A DNA stretch of 64,000 nt from Pontiellaceae bacterium B12227 (GTDB lineage Bacteria > Verrucomicrobiota > Kiritimatiellia > Kiritimatiellales > Pontiellaceae): contig JAROAZ010000012.1 of assembly GCA_029432775.1 (NCBI GenBank), positions 124,001 through 188,000 of the forward strand, written 5' to 3'. Below are positions 42,587 through 51,232 of the stretch, piece by piece. Every line of letters begins with the position of its first letter. Positions within the stretch are counted from its first letter, which is position 1. Both the position numbers and the translations under genes were made by a program. The notes beneath the pieces were generated by a model, which saw only the letters and a program-made list of their open reading frames with translations, was not told the DNA's origin and did no database searches.

Positions 42587-43852
42587 ATGAAAATAAGAAT
42601 TTTAATTACAGCCATGGTGCTGTGCATGAATGCATCGGCCTATGATGATGTGGTTATTTTTCCGGAAGAGAAGGGCGTGCTGCTCAACCGCTTTTTTTAC
42701 GATTTTAAATCGCCTTCTGCTCCCTGGAAGTTCACCCGGAATGGTTGGGCGAAAACGCTGTTACAGGAATACGGCTTCACCGGTATCCGCACCTCGATTT
42801 ACGGAACGGGCAAAAAACCGGCGCATCCGGAGCCGGGGGTCGTGCTGGAACAATATTATGAAAGCGAAACCCAGGGGTTGAAACTGGCGAAGAAGATCGA
42901 TCCCGACACGCTCATCTTTGCCAGCAAGAAGCTCGATAATACCCAATCATTTCCGGAGTGGACCAAGGATTATAACGGGGTGGTGCCGGAAAAGTATGCC
43001 ATCCTCCTGATCGACTACCTTGAATACATGAAGCGCGAAGGGCTGGAGGTTGATATTCTCGGCATTGACAACGAACGCCGCTTCAATGAAGGCAATATTA
43101 TGCCGGAAACGCATCGGGACATTGTGCTGGAACTGCGCAGGCTGACCGCGGAACGCGGGCTCCGAATGCCGAAAATCATCGGGCCCGAAGATTACGCCAT
43201 GGGGCGGAATGACTGGATGAAAATCTTTTCCGGGCTGGATGGCAATACGATGGATATTTTCGGGGGCCACTATTATACCCGGGTCCGGCCGCTGAATAAG
43301 CTGAAGTCCGATCTCGCCTATGCCGGCGACAGGGAAAAGTGGCACTCGGAGCTGCACTGGGATAACCACGGCGACAAGGAAGACAGTACACATTCCATGA
43401 AAACCGCCGTTTGCTCGTTTATCGCATTGTGGGATTGCACGGACAACGGAATGAACGGTTTTTCCTGGTGGGACTTTAATCCGAAAAAGAAGCGTCGTGA
43501 CCACCTGATGCACGCGGCCACGGTTCCGCTGGTTAATGCCCGGCCGCTCAAGATGATCGATCCCGACGGCGCGGAGACCATCGACATCACAGAACTGCAC
43601 ACCCGGGCATTCCTGCAGGGCGACAAACTCACCATCTATGCGATCAATTTTCACTCGTCGAAAACGTGGGATAATCTACGGTTCAAACTGGCATCCGGCC
43701 GGATTATCGGCTCGGTTGAGGGGCGACAATGGACGGATGAAGCGCCGCCGGAAGGTCAATCCGCCAAGATCAGACCTTTTGCCGGAAAGAGTTTCCGGGC
43801 AGCACTGGAACCCGGAACCATTAATGTCTTTACCTGTCGGGTTAAACTGTAG
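42587..43852 (+). CDS. Secreted compact clan GH-A-like glycosidase
   Basis: A 421-residue protein; ATG codons at 42569, 42581 and 42587 are possible. I choose 42587 because GGCGGGA lies at a normal distance and the signal peptide MKIRILITAMVLCMNASA follows. The protein lines up with the catalytic half of the 39182 gene: FFYDFKSPS, TGIRTSIYG, DILGIDNERRFNEGN (Glu163), FGGHYYTRVRPLNKLKSDLAYAG-type segment and KWHSELHWDN (Glu255). The final beta domain resembles that of GH30 enzymes. It is likely a soluble periplasmic partner acting on products of the larger enzyme; this is inference. Confidence 0.75.
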   Translation: MKIRILITAMVLCMNASAYDDVVIFPEEKGVLLNRFFYDFKSPSAPWKFTRNGWAKTLLQEYGFTGIRTSIYGTGKKPAHPEPGVVLEQYYESETQGLKLAKKIDPDTLIFASKKLDNTQSFPEWTKDYNGVVPEKYAILLIDYLEYMKREGLEVDILGIDNERRFNEGNIMPETHRDIVLELRRLTAERGLRMPKIIGPEDYAMGRNDWMKIFSGLDGNTMDIFGGHYYTRVRPLNKLKSDLAYAGDREKWHSELHWDNHGDKEDSTHSMKTAVCSFIALWDCTDNGMNGFSWWDFNPKKKRRDHLMHAATVPLVNARPLKMIDPDGAETIDITELHTRAFLQGDKLTIYAINFHSSKTWDNLRFKLASGRIIGSVEGRQWTDEAPPEGQSAKIRPFAGKSFRAALEPGTINVFTCRVKL

Positions 43853-43893
43853 CCGTGCAGTTAAAATTTCCGCCTGAAAGAAGGGAGTCTTAC

Positions 43894-45771
43894 GTGAAAC
43901 GTTTTCAGTTTTTGATAGTTTGCATGACCGCATGCAGCCTGCAGGCATCGGCGGGGGATGCGCTGCTGGAACGCGCGCTGAAGGTTCAGAAAAAGATCGA
44001 TCAACTGGATCGGAATCCTGCTTTTCTTCAGGAGGCGTTCGACCTGGTTGAAGCCTATGAGCAGAAGGCAGGGCCGCTTTTCATGACCGGGAAAACAAAG
44101 AACGGGTTTTCGCGTCAGCCGAAAAAGGGGCTGGAGCTGGAATATGCGATGTTTGCCGTCCAGCAAGGAATTCTTGACCATGCATACACTCCGGACAGTC
44201 TGAAACAGAACCGCCGGATGCTGGATGGTGCCGCATTTGAAACGGCGGCCTATTTTCCGGGCGCGGTACAAGCGCCGAAAGACCCGAATAAAACCCATTC
44301 GGCAAAGATTAATGCCTCGCAACCAACGGCATGGGGCGCTCCCGTAAGCGGACGCGATAATCCGGTGCTCCGGCCGACCGGCTGCTATCTTGCACCCGGT
44401 TGTATTGCGGAAGTGGCGGTGCCGCGGTCCATGGTGAACAAGGGATATGCAATCCGGGTCGGTGCACACTCGTGGGATTTGAAAAAGAAAAATGTGATTA
44501 AACGGCTGGATCGTGTTTCGCTGGTTTTTCCAATCACGGGAAACCGGACGCTGATTGCCAACCCGCTGGGGGGCGGAATCTATCTGGAGGTTCCATACGA
44601 AGCCGATGCCGGTGTGGTCACCGTTCAGCTCCGCAACGTGGTGCGCTCCCCCTTTTTCTCTGCGAAGAGTTTTGACCGGACGACTTCCAATGATTGGAAA
44701 AAACAGCAAAAGCTGCAGGCTCCGTGGGCCGACTTTGAAACGGACAAATTCATGATGCAGGTGCCGACTGCCTGGATTCAGGATCTGGATGATCCGGAGC
44801 GCTTGATGCATGATTGGGATCTGGCGATGGATGCCGTCTCCGAGCTGTTCGGGCGTCCGCTGGTGCGTTCAAAAACGGTGCTCTATCTGCAGGCCGATGT
44901 AACCATGCGCGGTAACGCCAACTTTCCGGGCTATCCGCAGTCGAACTATCCCTACAATCCGCATAATCCGGCACAGTGCAGGCATGACTGGATGATCAAA
45001 GGCCCGCAGTATGCGAACTGGACCGTTTTTCATGAGGTGGGACATTCCCAGTTCTGTTCCAAGTTCCGGGGCGAGGTCGAGGCGCTGGTTAACCTTCCGC
45101 ATGTTGCGGTGATGAACCGTAAGTTCGACTGGAGCCTGGATCAGGCCTTCGGCAGCGCGATCAACAACATGAAACATCTCTCCCTTGATGAGGTGGCGGT
45201 GATGTGGATGGTCACCGAAAACTTCCGCCAGGGGAATGAAATGAACCACTCCAACCGGCCCGGTGACGAATTCAAATATCAGCACCGCGGCTTCGGCAAA
45301 TATGTCGAAATCGCGAATCTGTTTGGATGGGAGGCGCTCGGCCGCTTCTGGCATGCGGACAGCGAAAACTGGAAACCGGGCGATAAGGTGCCGCAGAACA
45401 ATGATCCGGTCGACGATCGTATCCTGCGCCTGTCGAAAGCGGCCGGAGCCGATTTAACGCCGCTGATCCATTTCTGGGGAATTCAGCCGGAAAACCCGAA
45501 GGCACTGGCAAAAGCGATGCGTAAAGAAGGGCTGGAGCCTTCCAGGAAAATTTATGATCGGCTGCAGCACTATAAAACGCTCATCCCGATGGATCATGCC
45601 GGCTTCAAAGCGCACACGGACACCGTCTATCCCAAAGGGCTGGGGAAACCGAAGAATCCGAACTATGGAACCGGCTGGTACGCCGTTTGGTTGCCGAAGT
45701 ACGACGAAACGCATGGGGAAGCCGCACAGGCCGTCCTGGAAGAAATGGTAGAACTCTACTTTGGAAAGTAA
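43894..45771 (+). CDS. Secreted M60-like (enhancin-type) zinc peptidase
   Basis: A 625-residue protein. The gene starts with GTG at 43894, 7 bases after AAGGGAG, giving the signal peptide VKRFQFLIVCMTACSLQASA. A helical N-terminal segment is followed by a beta region and the catalytic part with VFHEVGHSQ (HExxH from His380) and downstream acidic residues in RGEVEALVNL. This pattern is that of peptidase M60, whose members cleave mucin-like glycoproteins. Being sandwiched between glycosidases and sulfatases, it may open up sulfated glycoproteins or proteoglycans. It follows the GH-A-like gene by 41 bases and is 5 bases from the next sulfatase. Confidence 0.85.
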   Translation: MKRFQFLIVCMTACSLQASAGDALLERALKVQKKIDQLDRNPAFLQEAFDLVEAYEQKAGPLFMTGKTKNGFSRQPKKGLELEYAMFAVQQGILDHAYTPDSLKQNRRMLDGAAFETAAYFPGAVQAPKDPNKTHSAKINASQPTAWGAPVSGRDNPVLRPTGCYLAPGCIAEVAVPRSMVNKGYAIRVGAHSWDLKKKNVIKRLDRVSLVFPITGNRTLIANPLGGGIYLEVPYEADAGVVTVQLRNVVRSPFFSAKSFDRTTSNDWKKQQKLQAPWADFETDKFMMQVPTAWIQDLDDPERLMHDWDLAMDAVSELFGRPLVRSKTVLYLQADVTMRGNANFPGYPQSNYPYNPHNPAQCRHDWMIKGPQYANWTVFHEVGHSQFCSKFRGEVEALVNLPHVAVMNRKFDWSLDQAFGSAINNMKHLSLDEVAVMWMVTENFRQGNEMNHSNRPGDEFKYQHRGFGKYVEIANLFGWEALGRFWHADSENWKPGDKVPQNNDPVDDRILRLSKAAGADLTPLIHFWGIQPENPKALAKAMRKEGLEPSRKIYDRLQHYKTLIPMDHAGFKAHTDTVYPKGLGKPKNPNYGTGWYAVWLPKYDETHGEAAQAVLEEMVELYFGK

Positions 45772-45776
45772 ATCGT

Positions 45777-47714
45777 ATGATGAACTGTTTTAATTTGATG
45801 CTCCTATGCTGTGGTTGTGTCTTAAGCGCCGCTGCCCGTTCGCCGAACATTCTGTGGCTGACGTTTGAGGATACCAGTGCCTACGAGTTCGGCTGCTACG
45901 GAAATCCCGATGCAACGACGCCGACGATCGACGGATTGGCGAAAAAAGGCATTCAGTTTATGAAGGCCTATTCGACTGCACCGCACTGTTCCCCGGCACG
46001 TTCGACCCTCATCACGGGGTGCTATGCAACGACCTTCGGCATGGACAACCACCGCCACAAGTGGGATACGCCGGATGGCATCTTTTATCCGGAGCTGATG
46101 CGCAAGGCCGGCTATTTCTGCACCAACAACTCGAAGACGGATTACAACACGACGCGCAATCATAAAGCGATGTGGGACGAATGCGGAAACAAAGCGACCT
46201 ACAACAGCCCGGCGCGGAAAAAGAACCAGCCGTTTTTTGCCGTGTTCAATGCCAACATCACCCACATGAGCCGGATCACCAGCGTGACGCTGGAAGGTCG
46301 ACGCGATTTCTCCAAAGAGGGGCTCGATCCGGCAAAGCTGCACCTGCCGCCGCATATTCCGGATCTGGAGGAAACCCGGTCCGACTATGCGTTCCATCTG
46401 GAAGGCGTTCAGGACGTCGATAAATGGGTCGGCCTTTTTCTAAAGGATCTGGAAACGCGCGGGCTTGCGGATGATACGATCGTCTTTGTCTATTCCGACC
46501 ACGGCGGCTGTCAGGCGCGGGGCAAGGGGTTTCCGTTTGAATCTGGACTGCGGGTTCCGATGATTGTGCACCTGCCGAAGAAATATCAATCGTTGTCGAA
46601 AATGAAACCCGGCACTCAGTCCGATCGACTGGTGGGCTTTGTGGATTTTGCTCCGACCCTGTTGAGCCTGGTCGGCGTGGAACCGCCGGATTCCATGCAG
46701 GGCCGGGCCTTCATGGGGCCTTATGAGACCGCTCCTCGGAAGATGCAGTTTGCGTTCCGGACCAATCAGGAAAAGCATTACGACCCATGCCGCGCGGTCA
46801 CAGACGGGCGGTGGAAATATATCCGCTCCTATCTGCCGAACAAACCCTTTGGTTTGCGGAATGCATTCCAGTGGCAAATGCCTGCAAACCTCGGGTGGGA
46901 TGAATATGCGCTGAAACACCGGACGCCGGAAGCCGGCCCGGCGAATCCCGCCTGGATGCAGCCGTATGAACCGAAGGCACCCGAAATGCTGTTCGATTTA
47001 AATACAGATCCGTTCGAGCTGAACAATCTGGCCGGGGATGCAAAACATTTCCAAACCCTGGAAAAAATGCGCGCGGCCGTTTCCCGGCATATCCGCGAAA
47101 GCGGGGATCTTGGGTTCTTCCCGCCGACGACCAAGGTGAAACAACCGGGCGTGGCCTTGTACGACTGGGTTCGGGCCAGCGATTGTGATTTAAACCGGTT
47201 GCTCGATGCAGCGGAAACTGCATCGGTTCCGGATGCGGCGAACCGAGATCCGTTGATTGCCTATCTGGGCGCTGCTGAGCCGGAAGTTCGTTTCTGGGGC
47301 GCATCGGGCTTGGGCCTGCTGGCCACTGAGGGGATACTGGGCGCATGTCCCAAAGAGCTGCTCAAAGCGGTTTCTGATTCCGATGCTTCCGTGGCGGCTG
47401 CCGCTGCCGAGGCGTGTTGTCTGGCGGGTGAATCCGGCGTCGGCATGGATGCATTGGTTAACGGGCTGGCAACGATGACCGGGGAGCAGAAGGATCCTTT
47501 TTATTCGGCGGTCGAAACGCTATCCTGGAATCCTTCGCAGCATGAAGTGCTGCGGTCGAACCTGGATCGTATTGTGGCGACGGGCGGTTTTCCCGCAAAA
47601 TCGCTCAGCATTAATCTGGGGCTTAAACCCATCGGGAGTCTGTTTGGCGGACAAGCCCGGAAAAAGGGAATCAAGGTCAATAAAGACCGCCGGAAGCTCG
47701 AACCGACTCCATAA
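45777..47714 (+). CDS. Secreted S1 family sulfatase with HEAT-like C-terminal repeats
   Basis: A 645-residue protein; ATG at 45777, with a second ATG directly after. The signal peptide ends near LSAAA. The metal-binding motif is divergent: LTFEDTSAYEFGCYGN, with Glu-Asp in place of Asp-Asp. The modified-Cys motif is HCSPARSTLITG (Cys71). The GKWHLG block seen in the other sulfatases is replaced by CTNNSKTDYN, and the late motif is YSDHGGCQ. These traits recall N-sulfoglucosamine sulfatase-like subfamilies. About 190 extra C-terminal residues contain helical repeats (AAEPEVRFWGASGLGLLA, DSDASVAAAAAEACCLAGE) of HEAT type, a possible protein-binding tail. Confidence 0.9.
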   Translation: MMNCFNLMLLCCGCVLSAAARSPNILWLTFEDTSAYEFGCYGNPDATTPTIDGLAKKGIQFMKAYSTAPHCSPARSTLITGCYATTFGMDNHRHKWDTPDGIFYPELMRKAGYFCTNNSKTDYNTTRNHKAMWDECGNKATYNSPARKKNQPFFAVFNANITHMSRITSVTLEGRRDFSKEGLDPAKLHLPPHIPDLEETRSDYAFHLEGVQDVDKWVGLFLKDLETRGLADDTIVFVYSDHGGCQARGKGFPFESGLRVPMIVHLPKKYQSLSKMKPGTQSDRLVGFVDFAPTLLSLVGVEPPDSMQGRAFMGPYETAPRKMQFAFRTNQEKHYDPCRAVTDGRWKYIRSYLPNKPFGLRNAFQWQMPANLGWDEYALKHRTPEAGPANPAWMQPYEPKAPEMLFDLNTDPFELNNLAGDAKHFQTLEKMRAAVSRHIRESGDLGFFPPTTKVKQPGVALYDWVRASDCDLNRLLDAAETASVPDAANRDPLIAYLGAAEPEVRFWGASGLGLLATEGILGACPKELLKAVSDSDASVAAAAAEACCLAGESGVGMDALVNGLATMTGEQKDPFYSAVETLSWNPSQHEVLRSNLDRIVATGGFPAKSLSINLGLKPIGSLFGGQARKKGIKVNKDRRKLEPTP

Positions 47715-47732
47715 TGGCGGGGTGGAAATAAG

Positions 47733-49379
47733 ATGAAACTGACTGCATATTTAATGGGAATGACTGCGCTTTGCGTAATGTGTTCCCATGCCGACCAACC
47801 CAATATCGTTTATCTGATGGCCGATGATCTGGGCTGGGTGGATATTGCTTTCAGTGCCGCCAATATGGGGCATGGGTCGCAGTATCATGAAACACCGAAT
47901 ATTGATCGACTCGCCGGTGAAGGCCTCTGCTTCACTCAGGCCTATGTTCAGCAAAACTGCCAACCCACCCGGGCGGCTCTGTTGACGGGGCAGTATGCCG
48001 TGCGCCCGCTGAACAACACCTATAATGTTCAATCTTTGGCTCGCTACGATAAGCGGTCAAAAGGTTGGCCGAAGATTCCAATCCAACCCTATGCACAACA
48101 GCAGGGCGGGATTGATCCGTCTTCCACCTCCATTTTTGAAATGCTTCAGGCGGCCGGGTATCACACCGCATGGTTTGGTAAAAATCATGGCTGCGGCGCA
48201 GACGATGATCTGCCGAAGAATCACGGTATTGATTACAACTTCGGGTCCAATAAAAAAGCGGTTGGCAAGGTGAATGGGAAGAAGACGACCTCGAACTATC
48301 TGGCGCTTAAAGACGATTCCAAAGGTTGGATCTTTGATGGGCCGATGGCGAAATATGCAGCCCCGTATACCGCGGAGTATGCGATGAAAAATCTGTTTCC
48401 TTTCGCAAATGGAAACGATCCGATGCGGGCGGTCGGCACACCGAAGCACTATACGGATGCCCTTGGAGATGCCGTTGCGGAATACCTGGCCGATCGCGCA
48501 AAAGATAAAACGCCTTTCATCGCTTACGTCCCATTCCATGCGATTCATTCGGGCATTGTTGCTCGGCCGGACCTGTTCGAGAAGTATCAGGCTAAGCCCT
48601 CGTCGGATGAGCGGCACACCAATGCAAAGTATGCCGCCTTTGTGGAGCAGTTGGATCAGACGGTGGGTCGTATTCTGCTGGCGCTGGAGCAGAATGGGCT
48701 CGCCGCAAACACGCTTGTTGTATTCACTTCTGATAACGGCGGGGTGAAGGGCGCAACAAGTAACGCGCCCCTGCGTTCTGCCAAAGGCACCTATTATGAA
48801 GGCGGTCTTCGTGTTCCATTCATCGCTCGCTGGCCCGGAAAGGTGACACCCGGGACGGTCTCGGCGCAGCCGATCCACTGCATCGATATCTATCCGACTT
48901 TCGCGGAGCTGACGGGCGGTTCGCAGCCCGATCCGGATTTCCAACCTTTGGATGGAGTCTCCTTCCGCTCGATTCTTCTCGGAGATGCAGATGCATTGGA
49001 GCGTGAGTCTCTTTTCTGGCATTTCCCAGGGTATATGGATGAGCGGAATCATCCCCGCAGTCTGGTGCAGACACGGATCGGTAATGAAATCTATAAACTG
49101 TTTTTCAATTACACTGACGGCAGTTATGAACTGTATAATATTTCGAAGGATCTCTCGGAAGCAAACAACCTGCTCGCTGTGCCCGGTGAGCGCTCGATGA
49201 TTATTGCAAAAGAGATGAACCGCGATCTGCGAAACTGGTTGCTGGATAATCAGGCTCCGAATGGATCATGGCGCATTAATGGAAATGATGTATCTTATCC
49301 GTCTGTCGATATGCTCTCGTACGAGATCCCGGATCAAGCCGGGTTGAAGCCGATCAAAAAGAAACCAAAAAATAAATGA
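47733..49379 (+). CDS. Secreted S1 family sulfatase
   Basis: A 548-residue sulfatase with a signal peptide (MKLTAYLMGMTALCVMCSHA). Motifs are MADDLGWVDIAFS, NCQPTRAALLTGQYA with Cys76, FGKNHGCGAD, YVPFHAIHSG and TSDNGGVKGA. The C-terminus ends in LKPIKKKPKNK, a Lys-rich tail like those of the first operon. A GGGGTGGAAA ribosome-binding site lies before the ATG. The stop overlaps the next start by 4 bases (ATGA), so the three sulfatases from here to 52656 are translationally coupled. Confidence 0.94.
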   Translation: MKLTAYLMGMTALCVMCSHADQPNIVYLMADDLGWVDIAFSAANMGHGSQYHETPNIDRLAGEGLCFTQAYVQQNCQPTRAALLTGQYAVRPLNNTYNVQSLARYDKRSKGWPKIPIQPYAQQQGGIDPSSTSIFEMLQAAGYHTAWFGKNHGCGADDDLPKNHGIDYNFGSNKKAVGKVNGKKTTSNYLALKDDSKGWIFDGPMAKYAAPYTAEYAMKNLFPFANGNDPMRAVGTPKHYTDALGDAVAEYLADRAKDKTPFIAYVPFHAIHSGIVARPDLFEKYQAKPSSDERHTNAKYAAFVEQLDQTVGRILLALEQNGLAANTLVVFTSDNGGVKGATSNAPLRSAKGTYYEGGLRVPFIARWPGKVTPGTVSAQPIHCIDIYPTFAELTGGSQPDPDFQPLDGVSFRSILLGDADALERESLFWHFPGYMDERNHPRSLVQTRIGNEIYKLFFNYTDGSYELYNISKDLSEANNLLAVPGERSMIIAKEMNRDLRNWLLDNQAPNGSWRINGNDVSYPSVDMLSYEIPDQAGLKPIKKKPKNK

Positions 49380-51232
49380 AGACGATAGATTCCATCTTAA
49401 GCGTACTATTCATTGCCGTCAGTATTGTTACGGCGTCCTTTGCAGCCCGCTCGCCGAATGTCATTTATATTCTGTGCGATGATCTGGGGTACGGCGAGGT
49501 GGGCTACAACGGGCAGGAGATGATCCAGACACCGGAGCTGGATGCGTTGGCGAAAAAGGGCATGCGCTTTACATCGCACTATTGCGGCAGTTCGGTCTGC
49601 GCGCCGTCGCGCGGATCGTTGATGACCGGAAAGCATCCGGGCCATGCTTATATTCGGGCCAACAGCCCGGGCTATCCAAACGGGCAGACGCCCATCCCGG
49701 CCGATTCTGAAACGGTGGGAAAATTGATGCAGCGCGCGGGATATACCACGGCCTGTATCGGCAAGTGGGGGCTCGGCGGCGAAAGGCCGGATGGAACGCT
49801 GAACGATGGATTTCCGACTCAGCAGGGTTTTGACTATTTCTTCGGCTATTGCGACCAGCGCCGCGCGCACAACTATTATCCCGAATTCCTCTGGCGCAAC
49901 GAAGAAAAGGTGCCGCTTGGCGGCAAGGTCTACAGCCACGACCTGATGACGGAAGAAGCACTGAAGTTTGTTGACGAAAATAAAGACGGCCCGTTCTTTC
50001 TCTATTTGGCCTACACCATTCCCCATACCAAATATCAGGTTCCGGAACTGGCGCAGTATGCCGATAGGGACTGGCCGGAAAAGTTTAAAAAGCATGCCGC
50101 CATGACGTCACGCATGGATCGCGATGTCGGCCGCCTTGTTCGGCATCTGGAAACGTTGAAGCTCGATAAAAATACGTTGGTCTTTTTTAACAGCGATAAC
50201 GGAGCGCACGGCGAGCAGGGCTCTGAAAAGTTTTTCAACACCTCCGGTGAGCTTCGCGGTATCAAACGCAGCATGTATGAGGGCGGGGTACGTTCTCCCA
50301 TGTTTGCCTACTGGCCGGGTAAAATCCGGGCGGGCTCGGTCAGCGATCATCTTTCTTCTTTCTGGGATATGCTCCCGACCTTTTCGGCGCTGACCGGCGA
50401 ACCGGTGCAGGGAGAGACGGACGGCATCTCCATGCTGCCGACCCTGCTTGGAAAACCGCAACAGCAGAAAAAACACGACTATCTCTATTGGGAACTCTAC
50501 GAGCGCAAGCCGAATCAGGGGCTGCGCATGGGGAAATGGAAGGGCGTTGTGGTGGACCGGCGGAAAGGTCAGAAAATCGAGCTTTATGATATGAGCGTCG
50601 ATGAAGGGGAACAACAGGATCTGGCGGACCGCTATCCTGAAGTGGTGGAGCGCATCCGTAAGGCCATGAACGAGGCGCATGTGCCGAGTCCGCTTTGGGA
50701 TAAGTCGTTTCCGGGCCGCATGTTTAATGTGGAGGCCGCGTGCGAAGTGTCCGGTGTTTCAAATCCTGATGCGGTGGAGACGGCAGGCGATATTCCGACG
50801 GGTTGGAAATGGATTTCCCGCAATGGTTCGGTGACCCACAGCTCGCTTTCGAGTGAGTGGGGCGTTCCGCACAACCACACCCTGCTGACGACGATGCAAG
50901 GAAAGCAGTCCTTCCACACTGATGCCGAAGAAACACCGTGGGTGATGATTGATTTGAAGCAGGAGCAACCCATAATCGGACTGGAAATTCTGAATCGTAC
51001 CGATGGGAAATCCAGTCGAACCCGGAATCTGCATGTTTGGATTTCCAGGGACGGGAACAATTGGAATCAGGTATTTAAGGCGGGAAAGCCTGAGCGCCGC
51101 TGGCTGGTGGATCTTTCTCAGCCAAAACAGGCCCGTTATGTTAAAATCGGATTGGTGAATGCCAAACCGGAATATTTTCACCTCAAAGGGGTGAAGGTTT
51201 TTAGTAAATCCAAGAAAGGAGCTGAATCATGA
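49376..51232 (+). CDS. Secreted S1 family sulfatase with C-terminal F5/8-type (CBM32-like) domain
   Basis: A 618-residue protein with a signal peptide (MKTIDSILSVLFIAVSIVTA). Catalytic motifs are CDDLGYGEVGYNGQ, VCAPSRGSLMTGKHPG with Cys75, GKWGLGGERP and NSDNGAHGEQ. The last 150 residues (SSLSSEWGVPHN, WVMIDLKQEQPIIGLEIL, NLHVWISRDGNNWNQV, ARYVKIGL) make a discoidin-like F5/8 type C domain, as in CBM32, likely binding galactose-type sugars. It overlaps its neighbours by 4 bases on both sides. Its catalytic domain is most like that of the next gene, which lacks the binding domain. Confidence 0.94.
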   Translation: MKTIDSILSVLFIAVSIVTASFAARSPNVIYILCDDLGYGEVGYNGQEMIQTPELDALAKKGMRFTSHYCGSSVCAPSRGSLMTGKHPGHAYIRANSPGYPNGQTPIPADSETVGKLMQRAGYTTACIGKWGLGGERPDGTLNDGFPTQQGFDYFFGYCDQRRAHNYYPEFLWRNEEKVPLGGKVYSHDLMTEEALKFVDENKDGPFFLYLAYTIPHTKYQVPELAQYADRDWPEKFKKHAAMTSRMDRDVGRLVRHLETLKLDKNTLVFFNSDNGAHGEQGSEKFFNTSGELRGIKRSMYEGGVRSPMFAYWPGKIRAGSVSDHLSSFWDMLPTFSALTGEPVQGETDGISMLPTLLGKPQQQKKHDYLYWELYERKPNQGLRMGKWKGVVVDRRKGQKIELYDMSVDEGEQQDLADRYPEVVERIRKAMNEAHVPSPLWDKSFPGRMFNVEAACEVSGVSNPDAVETAGDIPTGWKWISRNGSVTHSSLSSEWGVPHNHTLLTTMQGKQSFHTDAEETPWVMIDLKQEQPIIGLEILNRTDGKSSRTRNLHVWISRDGNNWNQVFKAGKPERRWLVDLSQPKQARYVKIGLVNAKPEYFHLKGVKVFSKSKKGAES

